Assembly: GCA_008638375.1 (NCBI GenBank)
Contig: CM018043.1
Span: 55,688,947 to 55,752,946 of the forward strand
Length of the DNA stretch: 64,000 bases
Direction: 5' to 3'
Source: Nyssa sinensis
Lineage: Eukaryota; Streptophyta; Magnoliopsida; Cornales; Nyssaceae
Shown: piece after piece, positions 44,714 to 57,051 of the stretch
How positions within the stretch are numbered: the stretch's first letter is position 1
How the letters are laid out: every line of letters begins with the position of its first letter
Position numbers and translations under genes: made by a program
The notes under the pieces: model-generated
The model's input: the letters and a program-made list of their open reading frames with translations, nothing else
Database searches by the model: none
What the model was told of the DNA's origin: nothing

Positions 44714-47700
44714 TTATGCATGCGTTGTGACTGTGTTTGGAAACAGAGTTAATTTTTTATGGGTTAAAAATTGAATAATGAGTGGAATGCTTTGTTTCAA
44801 TAACGGAAAAAATGAGTCTATTCAGATACATTTACATTTTTTTTTATTTATTTCTCTTTTTTTGTGTTTTCAAGAATTTTAAAAATACAAATATTTTAGG
44901 ATCATTTTTTTTTCTTAATAAATTCAAATCTCCAAACACTATTTTTACTAAAAAACATTTTTTTATGATTTTATAAATAAAAAATTGAAAAAAAACATTT
45001 CCAAATGTAAATCATGTGAATTTGTTTCGATATAATTAATATTCGTTGACATGTGATAGTATGAGATGTAGTTTTATCATAGTTCTTCGAATAAACTTTT
45101 GATCCGGTAGCTTTATTCTTGCAATCATGGGAGTAAAGAAATGAATATCTGATATGGGCCGCTTAGGGTTCTCTAGTATTAGGTTGGGCCGACTTGTTGG
45201 GCTGCCTGGATCCTGGGGTAGCCACAGGGGTTAATTGGGCCTTCATCTGGCTCCACAACGACCATTTCAGGCCTTTCTTGTTTCGGTTCATTTATGTGAT
45301 GGGGATGTATTAAATTTAAAACCCTATACATTCAGTTTCTTTTTTTTTTTCAAGTAGGGGTAGTCGGGGTGGAAACTGGCCTCCCGTGAGAGAGAGAACG
45401 CAGCTGGCCAAAAACGAGTCTCCCATGACAGATGTCACGACAAGTGGTGGTTGATTGGCCTTTGGTCTCAGTTGTGTCCTGTCGTGATTGCACCCGTCGC
45501 AGTATGGAACCTCCAGCGATCCCGACGTGCCATTCTGACTATTCACCGACGAGACCCCAGGTCAGGCGAGACTACCTCCTCACTAAATTAATCTCCCTAC
45601 CCTCATGAGACTTACACCATAAGCTCTATGAACAGTAAAGAGATGGTCTTGAACTGATGAATTCTAAATTTACAGTACGCCTACCAGTCCATCTGAGTCA
45701 CTCCATGAGTGTCAATACGTATAGTTACTGTCTTATAATTAACTAGCTTAGGAGTACGTGAGTTGCATGCAAAAAATTTATTATTAAATGTATCATCTTT
45801 ATAACATTATTTAATGAATTAAGTTGTGGTTAAAATACATGAATCATTACAAATTTATTAAAATAAAAGTGAGAGTTAAAATGGAAATACATAAATAATT
45901 TTCTTAACTCACAATAGTGATAGCAATACACAAACAATTGTTACTTATTTTTTTAACTTTATTTGTTTTTATAAAAAATCAAGTTTATATAATAAAATTA
46001 TTTATAAATTATCTTTGTATAGAAATAATTTGTAATTTTATGAACTAAACATTGTGCACTCAATTTTATATAATTATATAAAAGAAGGCATATATATATA
46101 ATTATGGTTAGTGTGTATATGTACTGAGTCATCATGTCCCCAAAAGATAACTTGCTGGCGCACTTGCGATGGCCACAAATGATGCATCGAGTAGGATATC
46201 CATAAGAAATATGCATGTCATTCCATGCGCTTCTCTCTATGTCATTATGAAACTTAAAGTGGAAGAAGCAAAATGAGTCTTTTAAGTAAAGACATTATCT
46301 TACGCCAAGCAAAAAGCATCTACAAAGAGGAATATTATGCGCCATGACATTAGTGGATACCCACACAAAAAGGAAGAAAAAAGGAGAGAAAAATAACCTT
46401 AAGGTTTGGTCATGTTACAGTGTCCCATCAACCAAAGGAAGTCAAGATTTGATCTTAATCAAGTTCAAAGATCGAGTTAGAAGAAAAATAGAGGTTAAAA
46501 TTTTAAAATAAAAAATGAGTACTTTTTTATTTCTCGAAATTGGAGAGAACTGTTTCATAAAATATGGTCAAGTCTTATGGTTGAATTGTGATAGGGTTAG
46601 AATTGTGATTTCATCAACTAAAAAAAAAAATTGAGGTGGGTTAAGTTTAAATAAGTTAAATATTTTAGAACATTTTTGGTATTAACTTAAATTTTTATTC
46701 AAATTTAAGTCAGAATTTGAGTAAAATGTGAATGTAAGTCTCATGCTCTCCAATTACCACTTAAATTTTAATTTATAAACAATTTTGTACTAATTTGAGT
46801 TTGAATTTAAATAATCAATAAAAAAAATTATAAATTTTAACTCATATTTAAATTTGAATCAGGATATGAGTTACTATTAGAAATGCTCTATAGAGAAATA
46901 AAATACCAAATCTTCGGAGAGGGGGGGGGAGGGTTATAGGCTATAGCCAGTGACAGATTAAGAAATTTTACTTAGGATAGCGAAATTACAAGTATTGAAA
47001 ATTAAAAAAAAAAATCATAAAAATATATAATAAAAAAAAAGTTGAGAGACCAAATTTTATTTTATTAAAATATTCTAAAAAACATAGTAGAAAAAAATAT
47101 CATATCAAAATTTATAAGGGTCCACGATCCCTCTAATCTGTCTCTAACTATAACACGTTTAATGAAAAATTTTGTACAAATTAAAAATATGTATATCATT
47201 AATATAACAAAAGTTCATATAATTATTCTAAATAAAAATGAATAGTTCATTACGGAAAGTTCTTCCACCGTGGGTTCAGAAGAAATAATGTAATCAAAAT
47301 AATGTTAATGAAAATCTCTTAAATGATTTCCATTACACGAATAACAAATTAAAAGAAAAATACATCAATCTTAAAAGTGTACCATAGCTCCTTATTAACA
47401 TTAATCATTTCTTAAAAGTGATTATTTGAAAATCTCAAATTTTAGAAAAATTAATTGTTAAAGAATGAATTTTAAAAAATATAATTAATTTATTATTTAA
47501 GTATTTCAGTAAAAATTATATAAAAATGATTATAATTGTATTTTTTTTTTACTTTTATATTATTATTTTTTGAGTGATGTGCAACAGTGTAAGTGGTGAG
47601 TTGAAAAATAAAATTTATAAAATGTCAAAATTATTTTCAGAAGCGAATTTATGAAAACTATTTTCAGAATTATTTTCCAAAACAGTTTTTCAAAACTATT

Positions 47701-47723
47701 TTTAGAAAGAAAAAAAATCAAAA
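44429..47723. other. intergenic, AT-rich
   Basis: No gene is supported. An (AT)n tract lies at 44672-44709. A less AT-rich stretch at about 45160-45620, upstream of a TAACTAGCTTAG region, has no recognisable coding frame or repeat match. A G9 run lies at about 46921-46929. Confidence 0.5.
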
Positions 47724-47799
47724 TTGCTTAAAAATGTTAAATCTTCAAATGTGGGACAGGTTGACACTTCTTTTATTAATTTCTGTGATCATTATTTTT

Positions 47800-47807
47800 C
47801 TATAAAT
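47800..47807 (+). promoter_or_regulatory. TATA box of the S1 bZIP gene
   Basis: CTATAAAT lies about 540 bases before the main ATG, which predicts a leader of roughly 500 nt. This fits the long uORF-bearing leaders of S1 bZIP genes. Confidence 0.6.
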
Positions 47808-48018
47808 TCCACCACCACCACCATCAGAAGCTCCCCCTCTTCTCCCTCTATTTTCCCTGTAGAATTTGGGTCTCTCTGTCTTTCTGTTAGATCTGTTATC
47901 GAGGTTCTGAAACTCTGTTCTCACAAAGTTGTATTCCTCTCCCCTCTTTCTTCTTCCAGAAATCCTAGATCTCGATCTCCCTCTCTCTATACATCTATCA
48001 TATACATATACACTTCTG

Positions 48019-48051
48019 ATGCTTAGTATTTGGCTCTTGATCGATGTTTGA
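48019..48051 (+). CDS. uORF1 in the bZIP leader (10 codons)
   Basis: This is the first ATG after the TATA box, encoding a 10-residue peptide beginning MLSIW. A second short frame (48044-48076) overlaps both it and the sucrose-control uORF. Multiple short uORFs before the conserved one are usual in this gene group. Confidence 0.55.
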   Translation: MLSIWLLIDV

Positions 48052-48056
48052 GATTC

Positions 48057-48182
48057 ATGTCTTCAGTACTCAGTGAAGTCCTCCTTTCCAGGTTCACCAT
48101 AAACTCCACCCTCCGTCGCAGAACCCACTTAGTTCAATCCTTGTCTGTTGTCTTCCTCTACTGGTTCTACGTTTTTTCATGA
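48057..48182 (+). CDS. conserved sucrose-control peptide uORF of S1 bZIP mRNA
   Basis: The 41-codon frame contains the SC-peptide features: LSE near the start, INSTLRRRTHLVQS in the middle and VVFLYWFY at the end. In Arabidopsis bZIP11 and its relatives, this peptide stalls ribosomes when sucrose is high and so represses translation of the main bZIP frame. It acts in cis, in the exit tunnel of the ribosome translating it. It lies 158 bases before the main ATG and is one residue shorter than the 42-residue Arabidopsis form. Conservation up to the last residues argues that the control is functional. Confidence 0.92.
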   Translation: MSSVLSEVLLSRFTINSTLRRRTHLVQSLSVVFLYWFYVFS

Positions 48183-48247
48183 ACAAATTAACGTCCTGTC
48201 AACCTCTCTATGCTTCGAATCTAAACCCATATATAATCAATATCTGA
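48179..48247 (+). CDS. uORF3 overlapping the end of the sucrose-control uORF
   Basis: ATGA at 48179-48182 overlaps this start with the previous stop. The frame encodes 22 residues beginning MNKLTSC. It could take ribosomes that re-initiate after the sucrose-control uORF. A further 4-codon frame lies inside it at 48210-48224. Confidence 0.5.
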   Translation: MNKLTSCQPLYASNLNPYIINI

Positions 48248-48340
48248 ATAATCTTCATCAAGAACCGTCTTTAAATTGTTAATCTAATATCATTGAGATC
48301 TATTTCAGTTTTTTTTTAATATTAATATTTTGTTCATAAC

Positions 48341-48814
48341 ATGGCTTCTTCTAGTGGAACTTCTTCAGGAACAAGCCAGCTTCAGAACTCAGGTTCTGAA
48401 GAGGATCTGCAGCATATGGTGGATCAGAGAAAGCGGAAAAGAATGATATCGAATCGCGAGTCAGCTCGGCGATCACGGATGAGGAAACAAGAGCACTTGG
48501 ATGGTCTGACGGCCCAATCGGGTCAACTCAGGAATGAGAACAATCATATTCTCACAAACATGAGCATCACCAACCAGCTGTACTTAAATATCGAGGCTGA
48601 GAATTCGGTCCTTAGAGCTCAGATGGCTGAGTTGACCCACCGGTTACAGTCTCTCAACGAAATCATCAATTACTTGAACTCAAACAATAATGGGTTCTTT
48701 GAAACTGAAGGTGCTCAGATCAATGAGAATGGTTTCTTGAATCTGAATCCATGGAATTTGCTCTCTGTGAATCAACCCATTATGGCTTCTGCAGACAGTA
48801 TTTTTATGTATTGA
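48341..48814 (+). CDS. bZIP11: group S1 bZIP transcription factor (bZIP11/2/44-like)
   Basis: A single-exon frame of 157 residues, as expected for S1 bZIPs. The basic region (about residues 31-50) has RKRKRMISNRESARRSRMRK with the N-x7-R signature. The leucine zipper follows (residues about 54-106), including AENSVLRAQMAEL and the HRLQSLNEI block. The C-terminus NQPIMASADSIFMY is typical of this group. These factors act in the nucleus as heterodimers with group C bZIPs and control amino-acid and sugar metabolism under low energy. The sucrose-control uORF in the leader supports the assignment and shows translational control. Features are mixed between bZIP11, bZIP2 and bZIP44, so the symbol is a best guess. 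Confidence 0.93.
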   Translation: MASSSGTSSGTSQLQNSGSEEDLQHMVDQRKRKRMISNRESARRSRMRKQEHLDGLTAQSGQLRNENNHILTNMSITNQLYLNIEAENSVLRAQMAELTHRLQSLNEIINYLNSNNNGFFETEGAQINENGFLNLNPWNLLSVNQPIMASADSIFMY

Positions 48815-50420
48815 TGATCTTCATGTTTGAATCTTGGGTTAATGATTGTTGCTTGCTTGCATCACTTTGTCCTGGTGTTTTGGTTAGGTTCTTGATCAAT
48901 GGATGTTAATTAAAGGAAAAAAATTTGTGTGGTGAGGGATGCACTTGGCAGGTGTAACTATATATATTACATGGGTCCAAGAACTATACATATGTAAGTG
49001 ATGTTTGATTCTCTGTTAGTAATAAATCTGAATATTTCTCTTTATTTTTATTTGGTTTACCTAATTCCATGAACGAATGATCAGACAATATATGTTCTCA
49101 CAAGAACACCTTTCCAATTCAATATTATTGTTGGAGATGACAAAGTGCTCCATTACGCCTCTGATGACAACGGGCGGGAAATGTTTTTTTTTTTAAATTC
49201 GTCTCATTAAAATTGAAGTTAAAAAACTGGTATTTTTCGTAAAACTAAAACTTTTTTTTTCTCCAAGATATTATACATGGAACATGTTAATTTATGAGTA
49301 TTTTTAAAATTAAATGTTATAAAATAATTCTATTTTTTAATTTTAGTCACTTTTAACTAATTAATTTACTCTTTTTTAATCAAAATATTGTTACCCCATT
49401 ATTGTCATCTCTAATTATTGTTGATGTTTTTTTTCGATTAAAAAAAGAGGGGGAAAAACTAATTACAACTTGTGTGTGGAGGAAGGAACCTGTGCGTTGT
49501 TTTGATTAATCATACTAACTTATATTAATTGAGTAGAAAGTGGGTCCTTACATGACTGAAATAGCACCTCGATTTTTTTAATTATTTTCGATGTGATAAT
49601 AAAAAAAATAAATGTTTATGCAAGAAACATTATTTTGTTTTGTATTGGACATATCTGGGCAGACAAGCCCAGTGGATCTCTAAAATATGATTGTTGGATG
49701 GTGTGTGTTGGCTGGTGGACGCTCCTAGCAAAGGATGGAGTAGGAGTGGGAGTAGGGGAAAGGTTCTTTTATACATGAATAAGCCTAAAAAATACGACAT
49801 CAAACTTGCATTATTCATGTCCAAGATATACCTAATTCAAAAACTTACAATTTCCAAACCAATAAAAACAGCCAATACAATGAAATACAGCTATATTGAT
49901 TGCGGCTCTGTCTTATGTTGTCATTTTCAAGGCCCTAAACGGGTTGAGTAGAAAGTTATAAATGAGTTTAACTTATTAAAATTTAATTATTTATATTTCA
50001 AATCGATCTTGATTGAGTTTTTAATTGAATTAATTATGAATTGAACTGAATTTGAGTAGTGTAGTTTTTTTTTATATAATATTAAGGTATTTGTTGGCTT
50101 ATTACATTAAATTCGAACTAAAAATCGAGTTTCAAAATATATTCAATTTTATCTTATTTATCATAAATTAATTTTAACAGCTTTTAATTATGTCAATCAT
50201 AAACCCAGCTCGAATACTTTCTTTACGAAATTCATGTTTCACTTGCTTCTTACTTTTATTAGGCATATGCTGATGTGCAGGCCAACCATATAGTTCAAGG
50301 TAAAGCTAAGTACGATTCAATATTATATATGTGCTACTTGAACCCATTACTGCATGCTGTCAATTATACCATATAATGCTCGAGCAAATCAAGGATGGCA
50401 GTAAACAAATACAACCTACA
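48815..50420. other. 3' flank of bZIP and intergenic
   Basis: The bZIP 3' UTR probably ends near 49025, where AATAAATCTGAATA gives a polyadenylation-like signal. Beyond it no gene was recognised. Confidence 0.5.
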
Positions 50421-50540
50421 GAATAATTAAGTCTCTTTAATCAAATATTAGGAGCATAAATTAATGAACTAAGAAAATAATTATTAGGTCTCTCTTTCAT
50501 GAAATAATTAGAAACATAAATTAAAGAACTAAGAAAATGA
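50421..50540 (+). repeat. 60-bp tandem duplication
   Basis: A unit with TCTCTTT, a GCATAAATTAA-type block and GAACTAAGAAAAT occurs twice with a period of 60 bp. Confidence 0.75.
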
Positions 50541-51093
50541 AATCTCACCCCTTTTCATACAAGAAGAAAGGGACAGAGCATGTGTGGTCTCATTGAATTA
50601 TATAATAGAATTAAATAAAAGCTTGAGAAAAAGTGTTGTCCTTCTTGGAGTTCTTTTTTCATTTTGTAGTCCCTTCTCTGTTTAATTAATAGAAATGATA
50701 ATAATAAAAAATAACCGAAGATTCCTTACGGAACTTAATTAATAATTAAGCCATCTGTCTTCTAAATTATTTTCAGTATTGCTAGCTAGTAGACAAACGC
50801 TGTCACATTTTGGTCACAATCTTATGTCTATAACCGTAGTTTCTTAAGCACTAATCTATTATTACTTTAATTAATCTTTTGCAAAGAACCAATAACATGC
50901 AAGGTGTACAACCTGTGGACTTGGCAAATAACCCCTTCAAGTCAGAAAAGGGGTGCCTCTTACGTGCTGTCCCATTGAAATCACGTTGTCAACTTGGTTC
51001 TAGATCACAGGTTAAAAAACCAAGTCATACGATTAGATTAATTGGTCCATAATTATTGAGATTTGAAGTGTACTTAAGATAATATATTTGTGC

Positions 51094-51133
<40 letters not shown>

Positions 51134-51635
51134 GCATAAAACATAGATTATAAATAAATTGACTTGTCTGCATCGATCTGTGTAGTGGTGTGCCAAAATA
51201 TTGGTAGAGGAAGAAGAAACTGTTCAGTAGGAGTGCCCTCAAAGAAATTTTAAATATTTGTTTGACACTTTGAGAAGAAAAAAATTTGTACAAAAACATT
51301 GATCAAATCATAGATATTAGATTATAAATAAACTTCTTCTGATTCTTGAATCCATGCTATATATTTATATGTATGTATGCGTGTCTATATAAGAGACTTT
51401 TTTATATATCTGTTTGATTATTGTTATAGTTCACTTGATATATGCATGAATTTATAATTGTAATAATTTAATAAAATGATTTTTTTTTATTGTAATTCAG
51501 CCTATATAGTAAATAAGATTATTTTAATTTATGTTTTTCATTAAATAATTAATTAAAATTTAATATAAATTATTCCACAATCTTAATAGTAATTCCATTA
51601 CAAGTTTTAATATCACTCAAAATTTTTGAATATTT

Positions 51636-51636
<1 letters not shown>
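50541..51636. other. intergenic with (AT)n tract
   Basis: No gene was recognised. An AT microsatellite lies at about 51098-51130. Confidence 0.5.
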
Positions 51637-51721
<85 letters not shown>

Positions 51722-51722
51722 A
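51637..51722. repeat. (CT)n(CA)n compound microsatellite
   Basis: About 30 CT units with one CTGT interruption are followed by about 12 CA units. Confidence 0.95.
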
Positions 51723-53756
51723 GAGACAAAAATATAGCATTAGTTTAAATCCACGTTGCCTACTCTAGTTTATTGGCATAGGACAGTTTGTTCATGTGTT
51801 TGACAATTGCTGCCCACTACACAAATATAATAAATAAAAGGAAAGCAAATATAAGTGGGATTAAATTAGGTTGTTTTTCCTGTGTCCAAAAATTAGGTGT
51901 ACGAGTTATTGTTTAAATGACCAATCTTTTAAACGGGGAGGAAAGAACATGAGGTCACCTTCCATATTCTTCCATCTTTATGATTTGATTGCATGTTAGA
52001 ATGAATAATATTCATATTGAGAGAGATGCATGCATGATGAAAGCATGTGGCCAACCATTTATGAAAAGATGCTCAACCCCAACATGAGTTGAGAAAAGGG
52101 TACGTTGATCTGATTCTTGAATTGGTTTAAACATTAGTGGGGGATTAGTATGTTTTAATTTGGCGTGCGGCTGAGAAATTAAGTTTGTAAAGAGTGGATC
52201 ATTGGTTCTTTGTTGCCACACTTGACTGTTAATTACAATTTATAACATAGTGGAGTTTGAGCTAATTAGCTTCTAAAATGTTAAAGAGTTGAAAAACTGG
52301 TTTTCATGGAAAAAAGTTGTAGTGTTTATTTGACTTGAAAACAATGGGAGAGAGAAGTTTAGTTAAGGTTTGTGAGCCTATGTGTATGAGGGCGTGTGCG
52401 AGAACACTTGGACATCGTCCAAGTTAATATTTATTTAGTTGAGTTGTATAAAAATATTAATGTGAAAGCAGGAATACGTATATGAAACAAAAAAAAAAAA
52501 AGACAAAGGGATAAAAATTAAAGAAGTAAAGATAATTAAGTTTATAGCAATACTGCTTTCTTTCAATTTAATTAAATAAGTATCAAGGAATAGTTTATTA
52601 AAATAAGTTAATTTCAGTATAAAAATGTGAGTCCTGTTGCATAAACTGATTACAGTTTATTGCACCCGAATGATTAAATTTGAGTAAAGAACTTAATTTC
52701 TCGTTTAAATACAATAAGTTGACTTCATTAAATTGAAATGAAAGGATAATTATATTGTATTTGACACAACAAAATTGAAAGTTTTGAATTTGAAATAGGT
52801 TGAAATTGAAAACTAAGTGTATAAAGTTTGAGTTATCTTAGCTCCAATTCCAAGGGTTCAATTCCATTGTCTGTATAAAAAAAGCTGCTTTATCAAATAT
52901 AAAATTAACATCCACACCTAATTGTCAAAAGCATGAAAGAAAAAGGTTTTACCTTCTTAAAAGCATGAAAGAATATATATACATATATATATATATAAAC
53001 TGTACGTAAGGGCAGAGCGTAATTAGTTGCTAAAATAAACTTCAAGTATTTCAATAATCTGTAATCGAGGCTTAGCATGAGTTTGAATATTTATTGTTAG
53101 GCAAGTTTACAATTGACTTATTTGGTAAGCAAGTCATTGTATGGGGAGGGTCCACTCCTCACCAAGGGTAAGTCCTTTTAAAAAAAAATTAATATATTTT
53201 TTATCAATAATGTTTAATGTTTCAAATTTTTGTACTAAAATTTATATACTGAATGATGTATTATTTTACTCATTTTTTTATTTTGCTTGAGAAAGAAAGA
53301 GAGTGTGTGCTAGCTCGTCTTTTATTATTTTATGTGTATATTTATATATTTTTATAGCATAAATAATTTTAAAGAGATAAGATGTTTTGAATATATGTAT
53401 TTTGTTTCTTTATGTTATCCCCTATTTGCTAATATAAAAATATGTGTATGTATATATTTTAAATAACTTTAAATAAATAAGGAGTTGCTTTACATTGATG
53501 TTGTATATATCATAACTTCAAGAGTTAGTTAAGTTGGAAAGGAAATTAAGTATTAATGTCGAAGTCTCTAGCAACACAAATTCATGATTAAACGTTGCAT
53601 GTATTGAGAAGTTGATACATGCGGCAAAACTAACGAAAATTCATCTTTAGAGATTAAATCTTCAAGAATGAATCCTTGGGAATTTGACTTCTTTTTTTTT
53701 GTCGAATATATCATGAAAGAAAAAGAGAGAGTGAAAAAATAGAACTGCCATATAAG
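51723..53756. other. intergenic, AT-rich
   Basis: No gene was recognised. Several TATATA runs are present, for example near 52975-52996. Confidence 0.5.
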
Positions 53757-54405
53757 TGCTAAGGTGCACAATAAATTGAATAATTTCTTTTAGCTAAAAC
53801 AATTGAAAATAATTTTATTAAAACTTTAAGCCAGCCATATATGTGTATATAGTATATATCCATAAAGAAATAAGGGATTATTTGAATTTATGAAAATAAT
53901 TATAAAGGTGGGCCCAATGACCAGGGTAGATTGATCCATTGTAATGAAGATTACTGGATCAGCTGGGAAGTTTATGGGTTGGGCTCTCGTTCTCTTACTA
54001 GAGGGAGACATGGTTTGTTTCTCCTTCCTACCTGTAAGGGTTGGATACCTAATCCGGGGACCCATATTTTACGAGTCTATTTGTTGGATACCTATTGAGT
54101 TTTCTAAAGAAGTCCATAATTGTGATAATATTGCAATTGTGTGTGTGTATATATATATATAAACTATTCTCAAACTCAAAACATGCTATTTTCATAAAGA
54201 TATAAAGGTCAGTAATAACTTATTGTTTATAGATATATACAATTGTAATAACTTATTGTCTATAGATATATACAATTGTAATAGTACAATTATATATCTA
54301 TAGATATATCGATTTTCATAAAGATAAGTTATTACTGACTTTTATATCTTTGTGAAAATAGCATGGTCACATGACTGCTAAGGTGCGGAATAAATTGAAT
54401 AATAA
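53757..54405 (+). repeat. direct repeat (27 bp) bracketing about 620 bp
   Basis: GCTAAGGTGCACAATAAATT (53758) recurs as GCTAAGGTGCGGAATAAATT (54378), each followed by GAATAAT. The interval includes the foldback at 54182-54365. It may be the trace of an insertion or local duplication. Confidence 0.6.
54182..54365. repeat. 184-bp foldback (inverted repeat with 42-bp arms)
   Basis: The left arm (54182-54223) starts CATGCTATTTTCATAAAG and the right arm (54324-54365) is its near-exact reverse complement, with about two mismatches. The centre carries two direct copies of a TATAGATATATACAATTGTA block. It resembles a MITE or a palindromic insertion, but no target duplication is clear. Confidence 0.8.
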
Positions 54406-54675
54406 ATAAATATTTTTTTATCTTAAAAATAGAAAAGTATTTTAATAACACATTTAATTGTTATGGGACAATCGATAAAAATTTTAAAGAAAAATCATGT
54501 TAAGTCTCCTTCAATTGTCACTTTTCAAAATCATGACATATAACATTTGAATAACACACTTAATTTAAACAAAAAGTATTTTAACAATATTACTTGTGAA
54601 TGTAATCATTTCAAATAATAATTCAATTAAAATCATTTCGATCAATAAACACTTTGATGTGACTGTCAATTAGTT

Positions 54676-55200
54676 ATTGATGCTGCATTTTTTGGCTCAC
54701 AAGAGATCTGGGTCCCGCGACCTGAAGAACACTCAAAAATAAGGAATCAGAGGGCCACCAGATTGGCTCCGGCGGTAGCCGCTCCGATACTTAAGTAAGT
54801 AAACTAAATTGAAAAGACCGTAATGAAAGCCAAAGAATGAGCATGAAAATAAATTGTACATGTAGGGTTTAATTTATAGACTGTGGCCTTCCTAAGTTGA
54901 TTAGGATTCGGAGCCATGAAAATAGGGATTTGATCATCGGAGATTGCAGTTACCTTGTTGGACATTGTATCAAAATAGAGATAACCATGTATGGCAGTTT
55001 CCTTATAAAAGGCTGTTTTCTTATTCTTTACCCAACGGATGTTAAGGAAACAACGAGGTCGGAACCATACGGAATACTGAGTGAATATTGTTCAGAGCAT
55101 CAGCTCTGGAGGATATATGTATGAGAGTGCCTTGGAAGCCGCACCTACTCTGTATGACTGAATTTATCAGTTCCGTAAGCACACGTGTCTCAAAATAATT
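54676..55200 (+). mobile_element. LTR-like remnant, family shared with 12236-12711
   Basis: It begins TGATGCTGCA and contains CAGAGGGCC, GCTCCGATACTTAAGTAAGT and a TTATAAAAGG TATA-like site at about 55003-55012. The blocks match 12236-12711 in order. A solo LTR is the likely reading. No coding part was found. Confidence 0.45.
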
Positions 55201-55844
55201 GGTGTGTCGATTTATGGTATATCAGTTATATTACAGTTCAATTAACTAGCAGGGAGTTAATTACACCCCAAAAACCCCTTTTTAGAAGTTACCTGGCCTT
55301 CTGTAATTACTTCTAGAGAAATAAACTTATTTTTAATTTTTGTCAGAAATTTTTACCAATCTGTAATTATTTTTTAAAGATTCAATTATTTGTAATTATC
55401 TATAAAAACCTCATTGATCTGTAATTAATTAAATTTAATCTATTAATTCAAAATTATTCTGTCTCATATTTATTAAATTGAGAATAAAAATTTCCTTATT
55501 CTAAATTTCAATGATAAGTTATCAAATATTCTTATTTCAAATTTCAAATTTAAAATTTAAAACCCATTTGAAACGACAATGTTTCATGCAATGACCCAAC
55601 TAGTCTTGTTTATTTATGGATTATCGAGTTAATTAGGTTCTAACTTAGTCCTTCACCCAGTTAGTCTTTAATTTAAAATTGTGTGTATAAAAAATATGAA
55701 TTTTTTTATTTTGAATAGACGAATTTATCTGACAAAGTTGTTTGTGCTCTACTACCAATAAAATTAATTTTTAAATTACTTGGTTCAATAATTATATGAC
55801 ACAGGAATAAATACCAGCGCCATACATGGATGAATATTAGCAAA
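55201..55844. other. intergenic, AT-rich
   Basis: No gene or clear repeat was recognised. Confidence 0.5.
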
Positions 55845-56525
55845 ACACCATGCATTTATTTTATTTTTTTTAGAAAAAATAAAATAAAAATATTTTAAAA
55901 TTATAGTCGGTAGAAAATGATTATCATAAAGACATGATTGCCAACTCCAAGAAATTACAGATAACATACTATTAAAATTCATAATAGAATAAGATTTAAA
56001 ACTCTGCACAATCATTTCCAATAACATCTTTTCGGTAACATGGTCTGAATGTCTTAGAAATATAAAATCTATGAATAATTTTTAAAATAATTTATATGAA
56101 TCAATTTCATGAATATAAAATGTTGCAAAAATATATATATAATTTCACAATGCATCAAATTGCTCATAAATATTTAGTTAGTTTAAAAATAGTACTTCAA
56201 TAACATGTTCGAAACTCATTATAGCACATTGAAGTTGTGTAGTATGAATTTGCTAAACCCATTGTAATACAGTGTTTGTTTGGATAGATGATGAAAAAGT
56301 GTGTTTACAAAATAGATATCTTAAAAATGAGCATTTTGAAAAAAATAATTTATTAGTATTTTTTTAAAACGTTTGTTTTGATTTTAAAAATATTAAAATG
56401 GACGTTTCGAGAAATTTAAACAAACATCTAATTATTTTTAAAACTCGTTTGAAACGTAAAAAATTCAAAACAGATGAAAGTGCCTATTCAAACATAACCA
56501 TAGTTACAATAGTGATAATGTATAT
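55845..56525 (+). repeat. segmental duplication, copy A (partner 57405-57885)
   Basis: Landmarks shared with copy B in the same order include CATGCATTT, TTATCATAAAGA, CTCTGCACAATCATTTCC, AATAACATCTTTT, ATCTATGAATAAT and CTCATTATAG. Copy A carries an extra MITE-like segment at 56273-56498 that copy B lacks. The two copies start about 1.56 kb apart. Confidence 0.85.
56273..56498. mobile_element. MITE-like insertion in duplication copy A
   Basis: The segment begins TGTTTGTTTGGATAG and ends CTATTCAAACATAAC, which are imperfect terminal inverted repeats. The paralogous copy B reads straight through the site and so provides an empty-site comparison. It has no coding capacity. The target duplication is not resolved by eye. 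Confidence 0.65.
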
Positions 56526-57051
56526 GGCATATAAAATGGGAAAAAAATCATGAATCATAACTGTTTAAGCTAACGATTTAGATTGAACTGAGTAGTGTGG
56601 ACAGTTGAAAAACCCGATACACCGAAGCAATAGCCGATAGCAGCTAGGAGGTGAAGAAATGGGATGCAACCCTCATATTGAAGTTAATTAACAGTTATTT
56701 AATTTAAAGCAGGAAGCTATCACAAAGATGGGGGCTCTCTTCTTTTATAACTATATGTTTTTTTAACTTTTCAGTCATTTCCCTAAATGTTGGATAGTGT
56801 GAATCATTAAAAGTACTAGATATTTGTCGATCAATTACGGAAGATGAGTTTTTTTTGAAAGTATTTTTAGTATTTCACATTATTTTTATGTTACTCTGAT
56901 ACTGTGTATTAATTTATATATAGTTGAAGAATCGTATCTTTTATAATTCGTAATTTTTTCATATCATAGTAAAATTATATCAGCCGTGGACATAATTCTA
57001 TTTTGAGGTAAACCACGTAAATTTTTGTATTCTTTTGTATGCATGTAATTG

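Noticed and set aside
47724..48026. 100-residue frame upstream of the bZIP gene
   Set aside because: It starts upstream of the TATA box at 47800 and runs through pyrimidine-rich leader sequence. The low-complexity Ser/Pro composition fits untranslated leader.
52845..52885. B-box-like GGGTTCAATTCC as a SINE
   Set aside because: No A box lies at the right distance upstream and no A-rich tail or target duplication is seen.
54660..54690. miR172-like GATGCTGCAT
   Set aside because: Only the last ten bases match miR172, no star strand is nearby, and the same TGATGCTGCA begins the LTR-like segment at 12236.
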